In this document: positions 47,933 to 57,587 of the stretch, piece after piece | How positions within the stretch are numbered: position 1 is the stretch's first letter | Layout of the letters: every line of letters begins with the position of its first letter | Assembly (NCBI GenBank): GCA_963751395.1 | Contig: CAVVUC010000001.1 | Coordinates: 1,674,001 to 1,738,000, forward strand | DNA length: 64,000 nt | From: CAVVUC01 sp963751395 | Lineage (GTDB): Bacteria; Verrucomicrobiota; Verrucomicrobiia; Chthoniobacterales; Chthoniobacteraceae | Direction of reading: 5' to 3' | Notes under the pieces: generated by a model | Seen by the model: only the letters and a program-made list of their open reading frames with translations | Told to the model about the DNA's origin: nothing | The model's database searches: none | Translations under genes and position numbers: made by a program

Positions 47933-49930
47933 CTACTCCCAGTCGTCCGTGCGGAATGGCATCGCGGGCAGACCGCTCGCGTTGCTGAGATTCAGGCCCT
48001 CGGGGTTGTTGATGAACGCATAGCGCACGGCCACGGGCTTCGCGACTTGCGGACTCGAAACCTTGACGCTCCTCCCGCTGATCGTTGCTTCGGCTGGAAC
48101 GAATTTCTTGTCCTTGCCGGCGATGGTGAATCCCTTGAGCGGGGTTCCATCCAGCGATTTCAAATCCGTTTGGGTTGAAAATTTCACCCGGAGCGCAGGC
48201 CCATCGACGGTCATCGAGTCATAGACCGGGCCGCTGGACTCCACCTTTTTTCCGTAAACCGAATTCAGCGCCACCAGTGCGAGACGCCGGCCGATTTCAC
48301 GTTTGTTCTTGGGATGCACGTCATTCGCCTCGCCGATGTCGATGCCCACCGAGAGCATGCAGTTCGGGACGGTTTTCGCGGTGAGCGCCTGGGCTTCGCG
48401 CAGCTTTGCCCACGTGGTTTTTTCCGATCCGTCCGCGCTCCAATTCGGCAACTGCTGGATGATGAAGGGAAAGTCGCCCTGGCCCCAGCGCGCGCGCCAG
48501 TCGCGGATCATCAACGGCAGCAATGTCCGATACGTCGATGCAATGGAGGCGTCCTGCTCGCCCTGGTACCAAAGCACGCCTCTGATTGGGAACGGGATGA
48601 GCGGATGGATCATGCCGCCGAAGAGCGTGCTGGCTGTGTGCGCGGCGTCGCCTTTCGGGCAGCGGGGACGCTCGGCGAGCGCTTCCTTGGTGAGCTTGGA
48701 AAACTCGGACTCGACTCTGACAAGGCAGTCGTCCTTCACTCCCGTGACGCCAATCGCCGAGAACCCCATCATAGCCCCGCTGCGAGTGATGCCGATCTTC
48801 TCGCCTGTGGCGGTGACGAACCGGATCGCGACCACATTTTTTCCAGCTTTCACTGACTGCGGCGGCACATCGTAGTTCACGTAACCGCCGTAGAACTGCG
48901 GCGGATTGGTGCCCGAGTCGCCGAGCTTTTCGCCATTGAAATACGCCGTGGTGTATTGCTCATCGACCATGCCGAGATCGAGCCGAAAGCCTTTGCCGGC
49001 GGAGGCCGCGGGCACGTCCACTTCCTTGCGAATCCACACGACCCCGCCATTTGGAAGGCCCGCGTCACGCCACTTGGTTCTCAACTGCATCGGTTTCCAA
49101 TCCTTTGTGTCCGCCTCCGGTGCCGCCCATCCCTGCTGCTCGCCGGTGTTCGCTGGATTGGTGCGTCCGTATTTGGTTTCCCATGCGGCAATGGCCTCGG
49201 GGAACTTGGCGATCTGATCCGGCAACTGCGCCAGGTTCGCGATTTGCTCATCGGCGGTCTTTTTCAATTCGGGCACGGTGTCGAGTGCTTCCTTGCTCGT
49301 CCAGCTTCGCGCGGAGGTTCCGCCCCAGGAAGAATTCACGAGGCCGATGGGCACGTTGACTTTCTTCTGAAGTTCGCGGGCAAAGTAGAAACCTGCAGCG
49401 GTGAATTCAGCGACGGTTGAGGGAGCGCAGGTGGTCCATTTCACTTCCGCGGAAGCCGCCGGAGTCAGCGAAGGCGTGCGCGCCACAAAGGCCTGGCGGA
49501 TCAGCGGAAACTTGGCATCGGTCAGGTCGCTTGCGTACTGCGGCGCGGTTTTCAGCGCGCCCATCGTGTAAGCCATGTTCGATTGTCCGGAACATAGCCA
49601 CACGTCGCCGATCAACACGTCCGTGATCGTCCTCGCTTGCTGGGCCGATGTGCCGGTGACCTTGATTTGCCTCGGTTTGTCGCTGGCGGCCATCGGATCG
49701 AGCTTGACCATCCACTTTCCCTCTTTGTCCGCACGCGTGGATTTCTGTCTTCCCGCTATTGTTACAGTGACATTCTCGCCGGGCGATGCAGTTCCCCAGA
49801 CAGGAACAAGCACGTCCCTTTGCAGCACCATTTGATTGGAGAATATGCCATTGAGTGTGACATCGGCCCTGGCGTTGAGCGCGAGGGCCAGTGTTAACGA
49901 CAGGGCGACTTTATAAGTGGTAGGTCTCAT
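47933..49930 (-). CDS. Sialate O-acetylesterase-type SGNH hydrolase
   Basis: 665 residues from ATG 49930 (MRPTTYKVALSLTLALALNA, signal peptide). N-terminal beta-sandwich, then a split SGNH esterase: Ser in WLCSGQSNMAY, Gly/Asn block SSWGGTSARSW, a jelly-roll insertion (WIRKEVDVPAASAGKGF) and the C-terminal block with GVLWYQGEQDA and DVHPKNKREIGRRLAL (Asp-x-x-His). Removes acetyl groups from acetylated glycans, which helps the lyases and hydrolases encoded upstream. Confidence 0.92.
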   Translation of the reverse strand: MRPTTYKVALSLTLALALNARADVTLNGIFSNQMVLQRDVLVPVWGTASPGENVTVTIAGRQKSTRADKEGKWMVKLDPMAASDKPRQIKVTGTSAQQARTITDVLIGDVWLCSGQSNMAYTMGALKTAPQYASDLTDAKFPLIRQAFVARTPSLTPAASAEVKWTTCAPSTVAEFTAAGFYFARELQKKVNVPIGLVNSSWGGTSARSWTSKEALDTVPELKKTADEQIANLAQLPDQIAKFPEAIAAWETKYGRTNPANTGEQQGWAAPEADTKDWKPMQLRTKWRDAGLPNGGVVWIRKEVDVPAASAGKGFRLDLGMVDEQYTTAYFNGEKLGDSGTNPPQFYGGYVNYDVPPQSVKAGKNVVAIRFVTATGEKIGITRSGAMMGFSAIGVTGVKDDCLVRVESEFSKLTKEALAERPRCPKGDAAHTASTLFGGMIHPLIPFPIRGVLWYQGEQDASIASTYRTLLPLMIRDWRARWGQGDFPFIIQQLPNWSADGSEKTTWAKLREAQALTAKTVPNCMLSVGIDIGEANDVHPKNKREIGRRLALVALNSVYGKKVESSGPVYDSMTVDGPALRVKFSTQTDLKSLDGTPLKGFTIAGKDKKFVPAEATISGRSVKVSSPQVAKPVAVRYAFINNPEGLNLSNASGLPAMPFRTDDWE

Positions 49931-50063
49931 TTGTTTGTATCTATTGGTGGTAATTAGAACTTTCAGTCGAGGGGTTATTCTGGATGACTCACGTTCACAA
50001 GAGTCCTGCCCTCGCGGGCCAGCTCGATGTTTGTTTTCTGTTATGGATGGCTGATTCTCTTTG

Positions 50064-52592
50064 TTAAGTGCCGCGCGCTTGAAGCAATGTCCGGCCATCG
50101 GGCTGCTTGTGCATCTCAATCACATCCTTTTGATCGCCACATTCAATGGTCAGGACGGATTTGTCTTCGTTCCAGGTGGTGACAGGCAGAGGTTCTCCCT
50201 TGCGATGCGGAAAGAGCAGGATTTTGTAGTCGGGAGAGACCGAACGACTTGCAATGACAAGGCGCTTGTCGAGGCCGAAGGTGCGGTTTCCGGCGCCGAT
50301 ATTGTCCCTGGACTCGGAGACAAGCGCGTCCTTGCGCTCGAACGTCTCCAGCCGAATGGAGGGTTTGCTTTGATACTCATGCGGCTTGGCGGGGGTCTTC
50401 ATGTCCAAGATGCGAACCAGCAACAGTCGGTCTTGCTTGGAGAGTTTGAGGTTTCCGTTCTGGTCTCGCTTTACAGTGGCATCGCAAAGCAGGATGTCAT
50501 CACCCTCCATTGAGACGATCTCTGTGTTCATTCCGGTCTGCATCAGCCACTCATAGAGATGCTCCTGGTCATCCTTTTGAATGTCATCCACCACCAACAG
50601 CCAGGGGTGTCCGCCTCGCTTGAAGAAAATCGAACGGAATGCTCGCTGCACCGGGTTGTGGACGAGGCGAAAAGGCCAACTGTCCTCGTCCCACATGCGC
50701 GGATCACCTTGATCGAAGCCTTTCCAGTGACTTACCACCGAGGGGCGCGTGTCTCGGTCAAAAGGCCCGCTGCCATAATCCTTCCGGAATTGTTCTGCGT
50801 CACTCTTGTAACTCTCCCATCGGGAGTAATGAAACCGAACGAATGAAGCGGGATCCTCCGATCTGATCTGCTTGGGCCACCACCAGTTGTATGCCTCCCG
50901 CGCGTCGCACGAAGCGATGACATAATCGGGCTTGTCGGTTAGTCCGCGCCAGAAGCCCGGCCCGGGCCAGAAGCCTTGTCCCATGCCGTCGATAAGAATG
51001 CTGTTGTGAAATTTCGTTTCCACGGAGCGGAAGTTGTCCTTTGCCCACGAGCGGCCAAGCGCCGAAAATGTAAAGGCCCCACGGTCCGCGTGCTCGTGAC
51101 TCGCTCCCACCGAGTCGGTGCGGCACTCGAATTGCATCATGGTCGCGTCGGGGGACCATCCGCTTCGGGCAATCAACGAACTGCGGATCGGGTCAAACCA
51201 GGTAAGTGGCAATTCCAACCCCGCCCCCGATCTGTAATCCACGGGCTTGCCCTTGTTATCCGTAAGTCCATCCATCGCACAGATCAGCGGTTCAATAATG
51301 TGAATGCGTTCCTGGAGCATCTCATTGCCGCCTGTCTTGACGACATTCTGCCAAAGGTAATCGATCTTCCTGTCCTTCGGAAAAAAGTACTTCCACATGG
51401 CGGCGGTCCAGAGCGCCGGCGAACCATCGCCGCCGTCTCCGTGACTTGTCCATGTGTAACCGAAGGGTTCCATGGAATGGAGATACCAGTCGATCATCGC
51501 GCGGTGGTGACTTAGGACGAGCAGGTTGTCGCCGCGTCGCGTGGCGGCGATGAAAAACGGGTTCCCCCAGACGAGCCCGAACTGCGTGTAGCCTACAGCT
51601 TCGGTTGAGCAACCGGATGGGGAAATGCCATAAGTCAGATAGTCGCGGGCGATTTCCCTGCCGAGTTTGAACACTCTCAGGCCATAGCCTTCCTCTCCTT
51701 CGATCGACAGCGCCAGCAGTGGCTGGCTAAGACCGACTGCGACCCAGTTCCAGTTGCGAAAATGGTGGGGCAAGAGAGCACCCATCCAGACATGGCCGTT
51801 TGTTACCTTTGCGATGACGCCGCGCACGACTGCGCGCTGCTCGTCGGTCATGAAACTGTGAGCGAAGTCGTAGCAATAGCCGAGGTTGTGATAGCCGACC
51901 AGGTCACGGATTCCTTGGTTGTCACTCCAGTTACCCGTCGTCGGACCAGCGACCTTCACACGCCACACATCGTCGGCCAGCGGTTGAGCGAGTTGTTTGT
52001 CCACAAGCGGGGCAATCATCTTTGCATAAGTGGCAATTGCCGATGCGATCTTCTTTCCCCCGGTCTTATCGTCCTTGATCATTGCGTCGAACGACTCCAT
52101 GACGAGCGAGTAGAGAATGTAAGGCTGGTAATGGCCAGCCGCTGCGTTCGGCTTGGGATTGCCATCAAGAATGGTCAGCGCGCCCTGCGCATCACCGGCA
52201 GCAAGTTTTTCATAGATTTCGTTCTCCCACTGCCCGCGTTTAAGAATGGTGGATGCAAGGCGACCTCGCAGATTGGCTGTCAATTTGCGCCCTGTCTCTG
52301 TCCCGCTCAGTCGTTTCCGCAGGTCAGGCAAATCCTCGGGGCTGATCAGGACGCGGGGATGGACACCTGGAGGAGGCACCTTCGACAAGCGGCTCTTTTC
52401 GAAGCCGGACCAATCCTCCTTCATTTCGACTGCAGGCGAGGGGGGGTAAGGGTAAGCGCCGTCGAGGATTTGCTCCGCGGTTCGCTCGCCGGGAAGAACG
52501 CGATCTGGGGAGTCGATCGCGGCACGAAGCGACAGGGTGAACAAAGAAAAAGCGAACGTGACAGGAACAAGAATAGAGGAGGGCTTAACCAT
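50064..52592 (-). CDS. Heparinase II/III-like polysaccharide lyase
   Basis: 842 residues from ATG 52592 with signal peptide (SSILVPVTFAFSLFTLSLRA). N-terminal alpha/alpha toroid (VGYHNLGYCYDFAHSF, WMGALLPHHFRNWNWVAV, YTQFGLVWGNPF) followed by the heparinase II/III C-terminal beta-sandwich (FECRTDSVGASHEHADRG). Predicted secreted or periplasmic uronate lyase. The exact polymer is unknown, but the neighbours (GH28, beta-helix, esterase) suggest a uronic-acid polysaccharide. Confidence 0.85.
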   Translation of the reverse strand: MVKPSSILVPVTFAFSLFTLSLRAAIDSPDRVLPGERTAEQILDGAYPYPPSPAVEMKEDWSGFEKSRLSKVPPPGVHPRVLISPEDLPDLRKRLSGTETGRKLTANLRGRLASTILKRGQWENEIYEKLAAGDAQGALTILDGNPKPNAAAGHYQPYILYSLVMESFDAMIKDDKTGGKKIASAIATYAKMIAPLVDKQLAQPLADDVWRVKVAGPTTGNWSDNQGIRDLVGYHNLGYCYDFAHSFMTDEQRAVVRGVIAKVTNGHVWMGALLPHHFRNWNWVAVGLSQPLLALSIEGEEGYGLRVFKLGREIARDYLTYGISPSGCSTEAVGYTQFGLVWGNPFFIAATRRGDNLLVLSHHRAMIDWYLHSMEPFGYTWTSHGDGGDGSPALWTAAMWKYFFPKDRKIDYLWQNVVKTGGNEMLQERIHIIEPLICAMDGLTDNKGKPVDYRSGAGLELPLTWFDPIRSSLIARSGWSPDATMMQFECRTDSVGASHEHADRGAFTFSALGRSWAKDNFRSVETKFHNSILIDGMGQGFWPGPGFWRGLTDKPDYVIASCDAREAYNWWWPKQIRSEDPASFVRFHYSRWESYKSDAEQFRKDYGSGPFDRDTRPSVVSHWKGFDQGDPRMWDEDSWPFRLVHNPVQRAFRSIFFKRGGHPWLLVVDDIQKDDQEHLYEWLMQTGMNTEIVSMEGDDILLCDATVKRDQNGNLKLSKQDRLLLVRILDMKTPAKPHEYQSKPSIRLETFERKDALVSESRDNIGAGNRTFGLDKRLVIASRSVSPDYKILLFPHRKGEPLPVTTWNEDKSVLTIECGDQKDVIEMHKQPDGRTLLQARGT

Positions 52593-52614
52593 AAATGGGA
52601 GTGAGTCGGCCGTA

Positions 52615-54744
52615 TTACCTTCTATCAAGGATGTCGTAGCCAAGGCCGGAGTCCAGGGGATGTTTGCTGCAGTTGCGGTCCAGTTCATCCTCGGAAGGAA
52701 GCGATCTGCGATACTCGTCCACGTGGAGACCGATCTTCTCAACAGGAATGGGCGTGAAAGCCGGCAAATCTTTCAATAGCTGGGCGTCCGGTTTCAGATG
52801 AAAGTCGAGATGCGCAGCATCCACAAACCCTGGATCGAATTCATAAACCTTGTTGGGACCGGTGGAGTAGTCGCTTGCATCGATTGTCCTGCCGTCCTTT
52901 ACCTCCCTCCAGAGAAGCGGCGTCTTGCAGTTGACGACAACGTTGTTTTCTATCTTGCCGTTGTTAGGCAGCACGCTTACAAACTCAAACCCGGAGGTGT
53001 TCTCCATTGAGATGTTATTCGTGCATTCGATGCCTTGCGGGAATTCGGCCTGGCTTCCGATCTTGTAAAGAAAGCCGGTCCCTCGTTTTCCGTTACTCTT
53101 CAGATAAGCGATGTTGCCGTAAACGCGCATGTCGGGATGGTCGTGGTCGAAGTAGATGCCATCGCCGATGGTGGAGCTGTGCATGAAGTTATACCGGAAG
53201 GTGACGTTGCCGAAATGCCGGTCGAAATAGTCGTAGGAATAAAACGCTCCGAGATCATTGGAGACCAGGCAGAAGCGGAAGACTTCGTTGTATTCGAAGA
53301 TGCTGTCCATGCTGCCAAACAAGACACCGCCATGCGGCGTGTCATGGATCAAGTTGTTCGCGACAATCATCCCGACGGCCTGATGATGGCCGCCGCTGCC
53401 GCCGCCGGTGAAGCCGCAGTTGACGCCGGGCGCATAAACGCGCTCGATCTCGCCGAAGTGGTGGATGTGATTATTCACCACGCGATGACCTGCCGCGGCG
53501 CGCGGAGTGCTTTGTTCATCGCCGCCACCGAGCCAGACACCGCCCGCGCCAAGATGGTACAGGTCGCAGCTTTGCACGACGTTCGCCTTTCCGCCGTCGA
53601 GCACGATCGCGTATTTGTCCACCCAGCGGACGGTACAGCCGGCGATCAGGTTGTTATCGCCACCTGTCACTCGAATCCCATCGCCGCGATTCGCCTCGAC
53701 GGTGAGTCCGCGCAGGACGACGTGCGAAGTGTTGTTTAGACTTACCACCGGCTCCGCCCTGTCGAGCAGCAACACCTCGGTCTGGTCGGGCGGTCTCGGC
53801 GGGTAGAAATACAGTTTCCCGTCTTTGAAATCCATCGCCCACTCGCCGGGTTGGTCGATTTCCTCGAGCAGATTCATCACCCAGTAAACCTCGCGTCCGT
53901 TGCCCGCAGGTCGGGTGTATTTGTTGCCGATTCCGTTGGGAATTGGCCTGGCCAGAGTGACAGTGTGCTTCTTGTCATCGATCGCCAGAACTCGTTGCGC
54001 CGCGTTTTCCCAAGTAACTCTCCAGTAACCCTTGAACCACAAACCGCGATTTGTTTGCTTCGCCCAGAGCGCATGCTTGTCATAGAACTCCTCGCGATAC
54101 TCAAAGATGCCGCCGGTCGCATCCGGTGGAACTTTTCGGATTGTCTTGGGATCGCGCCAGTCTCCCGTCGGGCCGCCGGCATTGTAGAGGACACGCTTAA
54201 AGCGCATATAGTTCTCGCCGTTTGGAAAGCGGGAGAGCGGCATCCTGCGACCATCGCAATAGAGGCCGGCGATGCCGCCCGCGTCGGTGAAGACATCGGG
54301 ATGCGCGCCCGCGTTTTTCACGCCCGCCATTTTCAGATCCAGTTCGACGACCTTGCCTTTCGCTTCGGGTGAAACACGCGCCAGGGTGGCTTTATTGGTG
54401 ATCGGCTGGAAATCGCCTGCCGCAAGTCTTCTTCCGCCGAGCAGGCGCGGCGTCTGGCCTTCCTCCGCACGCCAGACAACCGGCGCTTTCTCCGTGCCGG
54501 AGTCTTCAGCGCTGAGTTCGAACGGCTTTGCAAAATAGTAATCGCCGCCAGCAATCCAGATTGTTACCGGCTCAGCCTTCGACGCGCGCGCAACTTCGCG
54601 AGCCTTTTCCAGCGTGGCAAATGGTTGCGCCGAGGAGCCGTCGCCGGAATCGGAACCGGTCGGCGCAACATGCAGATCGACCGCTTTACCCGAACCGGAA
54701 AAAACGAGCGCCAAGAATAGGGCGAGGGGGAGGGGATGTCTCAT
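52615..54744 (-). CDS. Secreted right-handed beta-helix protein
   Basis: 709 residues. Signal peptide (MRHPLPLALFLALVFSGSG), then the start motif DLHVAPTGSDSGDGSSAQPF common in Verrucomicrobia/Bacteroidota parallel beta-helix enzymes, an insertion domain (about 180-320), and many helix coils (HVVLRGLTVEANRGDGIRVT, NNLIAGCTVRWVDKYAIVLD, GGGSGGHHQAVGMIVANNLI). Probable polysaccharide lyase or glycosidase. 22 bases upstream of the lyase gene. Confidence 0.87.
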   Translation of the reverse strand: MRHPLPLALFLALVFSGSGKAVDLHVAPTGSDSGDGSSAQPFATLEKAREVARASKAEPVTIWIAGGDYYFAKPFELSAEDSGTEKAPVVWRAEEGQTPRLLGGRRLAAGDFQPITNKATLARVSPEAKGKVVELDLKMAGVKNAGAHPDVFTDAGGIAGLYCDGRRMPLSRFPNGENYMRFKRVLYNAGGPTGDWRDPKTIRKVPPDATGGIFEYREEFYDKHALWAKQTNRGLWFKGYWRVTWENAAQRVLAIDDKKHTVTLARPIPNGIGNKYTRPAGNGREVYWVMNLLEEIDQPGEWAMDFKDGKLYFYPPRPPDQTEVLLLDRAEPVVSLNNTSHVVLRGLTVEANRGDGIRVTGGDNNLIAGCTVRWVDKYAIVLDGGKANVVQSCDLYHLGAGGVWLGGGDEQSTPRAAAGHRVVNNHIHHFGEIERVYAPGVNCGFTGGGSGGHHQAVGMIVANNLIHDTPHGGVLFGSMDSIFEYNEVFRFCLVSNDLGAFYSYDYFDRHFGNVTFRYNFMHSSTIGDGIYFDHDHPDMRVYGNIAYLKSNGKRGTGFLYKIGSQAEFPQGIECTNNISMENTSGFEFVSVLPNNGKIENNVVVNCKTPLLWREVKDGRTIDASDYSTGPNKVYEFDPGFVDAAHLDFHLKPDAQLLKDLPAFTPIPVEKIGLHVDEYRRSLPSEDELDRNCSKHPLDSGLGYDILDRR

Positions 54745-54755
54745 GGTCAGTAAAA

Positions 54756-56093
54756 CTAAGCCGGACGCTTCACCACCGAGGAAGCGTCGAAGGGCTGGCC
54801 GTTCACCTCGACTTCGTTCAGCCGTAGTTGCTCCACGTCATCCGTGAAGAACGGCACGCGCGCATCCGCGCTTGCCGTTCTCATCAGCACATCGCGGAAA
54901 CGGACGTTGCGCGCATGGCGCAGGAAAAAGCCCCACGCCGGGATCGGATGGAACGAGGGAAATTCGGGATACTCCTTTTCCTGCTCCGGCACGTCGTGAT
55001 GCGCCGCATCCTCCGCCGTGCCGCCGCCGGGAAAAGTGACGTCGATGTTCTCAAACGACAAATCCTCAACGCAGTGGCCGGGCACGCCGGTGACGATGAT
55101 GCCCGCTTTGCGCGGGAGTTTTCCGTAAAGCAGGTAGCCCTCCTCCCACACGCGCATCGTGACGTTGCGGATCGAGACGTTTTTCAAAATGCCCGTGGGA
55201 CGATCCGGCTGGTCCGCGAAGTATTTCCGGAGGCGGCTGCCGAGCCGGATGAAGATCGGGCCGGAGACGTTGTCCATGATCACGTTGTTCACCTGGATGT
55301 TCTCCATCCGGCAGCCGTCCATGCTGATGATTTTCAAGCCGCCGCCGTGAGTGTCGCGGATGACGATGTCGCTGAAGATGATGTTCCGAAAATCGCCCGC
55401 CGATTCCGTGCCGAGCTTGAGCGCGCCCCACACGCTGCGGATCACGCAGCCGGTCACGACGATGTTTTCCGAGGGCGTGGCGCGGGTCGATTTGATGCAA
55501 ATGGCGTCGTCCCCGCAGTCGAGGTCGCACGCGGAAATGCGGACGCGCCGGCACGAATCCACATCGATGCCGTCGTTGTTGCCGTTGGTGTGACTGCGGA
55601 TCGTCATCCCTTGGATCAGCAGATTTTCGCAGCCGAGATAATGGCTCACCCAGCCCGGCGAATCCTTCAAGGTGATGCCGGTGACCTGCACGTCCTTGCA
55701 GTCGATGAACCGCACCATGAACGGCCGCCCGTCCTCCTCGTAGCCGAACGCGCCACCGACGCCGTCGATCGTTCCCTGCCCGGTGATTGCGGCGTTCGTG
55801 ATGCCGTTGGCATAAATGAGGCAGCGGTTGCGCTTCTGCCCGACCGCATCGGTGAACCCGCCGGTGACTTCCGGGTAATCCTCGATGCGCGGACTGCCTC
55901 GGAGCACGGCTCCATTGTCCAAATGCAGGGTTACATTCGAGCGGAGAGTCAGCGTGCCGGTTTCGTAAGTTCCCGCCGGCACAAAAACCGTTCCGCCTCC
56001 ATTTGCCGAACAAGTATCGAGAACAGCTTGAATCGCGGCGGTTTGGACGGTTTCAAGGCCGGGGCGAACTCCATGGTTGGTTGCAAGAATCAT
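54756..56093 (-). CDS. Glycoside hydrolase family 28-type polygalacturonase
   Basis: 445 residues (MILATNHGVRPGLETVQTAA), no clear signal peptide from this start. GH28 beta-helix with GTVFVPAGTYETGTLTLRSN, catalytic-region NNDGIDVDSC and DCGDDAICIK, and GALKLGTES in place of the usual GHG, as in a known GH28 subgroup. Acts on galacturonan-like or rhamnogalacturonan chains. First gene of the five-gene minus-strand cluster, so the cluster promoter should lie in 56094-56300. Confidence 0.9.
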   Translation of the reverse strand: MILATNHGVRPGLETVQTAAIQAVLDTCSANGGGTVFVPAGTYETGTLTLRSNVTLHLDNGAVLRGSPRIEDYPEVTGGFTDAVGQKRNRCLIYANGITNAAITGQGTIDGVGGAFGYEEDGRPFMVRFIDCKDVQVTGITLKDSPGWVSHYLGCENLLIQGMTIRSHTNGNNDGIDVDSCRRVRISACDLDCGDDAICIKSTRATPSENIVVTGCVIRSVWGALKLGTESAGDFRNIIFSDIVIRDTHGGGLKIISMDGCRMENIQVNNVIMDNVSGPIFIRLGSRLRKYFADQPDRPTGILKNVSIRNVTMRVWEEGYLLYGKLPRKAGIIVTGVPGHCVEDLSFENIDVTFPGGGTAEDAAHHDVPEQEKEYPEFPSFHPIPAWGFFLRHARNVRFRDVLMRTASADARVPFFTDDVEQLRLNEVEVNGQPFDASSVVKRPA

Positions 56094-56869
56094 TTGGTTT
56101 TAGAGAGAAAAGAGTGATCGGAAAAGAATTGTTCGGACGCCTTAGCGAGATTGTTGAATATCGGTGTTGAACAACATTGTCACGCAAAAATCCGACTTTG
56201 TTTGCACGCTTAAAGTGAGAATCTGCGCGAAACGCATGATACTTGGTTATGTTTCTCGTGCAAAAAAACCGGGAATTCAGTTAAGCCATTCTCGTTGCGG
56301 ATTGAACAGTTTAACGACACCCCCCTTGAAACCTTAATCACAAACTTTATTCTCCGATCGCCGCACCCCTCCGTCCGCTGCCCTTCAAAAACCCACACCC
56401 GCGAAGCAAGCAAGACCTCCACCCGTCTGAATCCGAGCGGAGTTCCTACACTCGGATCGTCGCCATGAATCTCTCCGGCGCGAAGAACGGCGCCTCGCAG
56501 ATCGAACTCAGTCCTGTGAATGGCGACCCGGTCGCCACCGGGACAAATTTAGAACGACAACAACAAGCCTTGCTTCACATACGGAAACAACAGCAAGACC
56601 TGAGCATAACCGGCAGCTCCGGCTCCGGGTTGACGTTTGAATCAGCGATTACGGCTTTGACCGAGGCGCTTCCTCGGTTTCGATCAATACAACGCGGTGT
56701 TGCATGGCATTCTTGTTATCGACGTTCGCGGATGGCGCAAGATCGTTGCCTCATTTGAAAAAACTCGGGGTTACAACTCGGCCCCGCCGACCAGATGCTT
56801 GCTTTTTCTGAAACCGCAATCACATTGGAAATGAAGTAATCACCAACCATAAAACAGAAAGGAAATCTC
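56094..56869. other. Intergenic region between the polysaccharide cluster and sodA
   Basis: 776 bases holding the divergent promoters. The section 56110-56340 is relatively AT-rich and includes a small inverted repeat TGTTG-AA-CAACA (56165-56176), a possible operator for the polysaccharide cluster. An open frame at 56465-56758 on the plus strand codes 97 residues of unconvincing sequence. AGGAAA just before ATG 56870 is the sodA ribosome site. Confidence 0.5.
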
Positions 56870-57478
56870 ATGGCTCACGAACTCACACCCTTAGCGTATC
56901 CAACCAACGCCCTCGAACCGCACATCGATGCGCGGACGATGGAAATCCACCACGACAAACATCACGCGGCTTACGTCAACAACCTCAACAACGCGATCAA
57001 GGGCAACGCGGAACTGGAGAAGAAGTCGTCGGAAGAACTCATCAAGAATCTCGACGCGGTGCCGGAAGCCATTCGCACGGCCGTCCGCAACAACGCGGGC
57101 GGCGATGTCAACCACACCATGTTCTGGCAACTCATGACGCCGGGCGGAGCGAAAGAGCCAACCGGCAAGCTTGCCGACGAAATCAAAGCGACTTTCGGCA
57201 GCTTCGATGAGTTTAAGGCCAAATTCGAGGAGGCTGGCGTCAAGCGATTCGGCAGCGGCTGGGCGTGGCTCGTGCGTGATGGCGGCGGCAAACTTCAAAT
57301 CATGTCCACCGCAAACCAAGACAACCCGATCACGGATGGCCATTTCCCGATTCTCGGCAACGACGTTTGGGAGCACGCCTATTATCTCAATTACCAAAAC
57401 CGCCGTCCCGATTATCTCAAGGCTTGGTGGAACGTGGTGAACTGGGACGAGGTCGCCAGGCGTTACGCAGCGGCCTGA
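56870..57478 (+). CDS. sodA: Superoxide dismutase, Mn-type
   Basis: 202 residues. Fe/Mn-SOD fold with metal ligands in IHHDKHHAAYVNNLN, GGDVNHTMFWQLM, and DVWEHAYYLNYQNRR (Asp and His). The motif STANQDNPI carries the Gln that marks Mn-type rather than Fe-type enzymes. Detoxifies superoxide in the cytoplasm. Monocistronic by position. Confidence 0.96.
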   Translation: MAHELTPLAYPTNALEPHIDARTMEIHHDKHHAAYVNNLNNAIKGNAELEKKSSEELIKNLDAVPEAIRTAVRNNAGGDVNHTMFWQLMTPGGAKEPTGKLADEIKATFGSFDEFKAKFEEAGVKRFGSGWAWLVRDGGGKLQIMSTANQDNPITDGHFPILGNDVWEHAYYLNYQNRRPDYLKAWWNVVNWDEVARRYAAA

Positions 57479-57487
57479 ACGCATCGC

Positions 57488-57586
57488 TGGAGAATTGGAG
57501 TAATGGAGCAGTTGGAGTGTTGGGCTTGCGTCCAAGTTCCACTGCTCCATTTTCCATTCCTCCAAAACTCCATCACTCCAATTCCT
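57488..57586. repeat. Large imperfect inverted repeat
   Basis: GAATTGGAGTAATGGAGCAG...TTGGAGTGTTGG in the left arm pairs with CCACTGCTCCATT...AACTCCATCACTCCAATTCC in the right arm around a 15-20 base loop. Could terminate sodA transcripts or be a dispersed repeat. Confidence 0.6.
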
Positions 57587-57587
57587 C

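Noticed and set aside
54828..56117. 429-codon open frame antisense to the GH28 gene
   Set aside because: Its sequence is His/Asp/Ala-rich shadow text. GH28 motifs on the minus strand are unambiguous.
56465..56758. 97-residue gene upstream of sodA
   Set aside because: Low-complexity Gln/Ser text without motif or ribosome site; left as intergenic.
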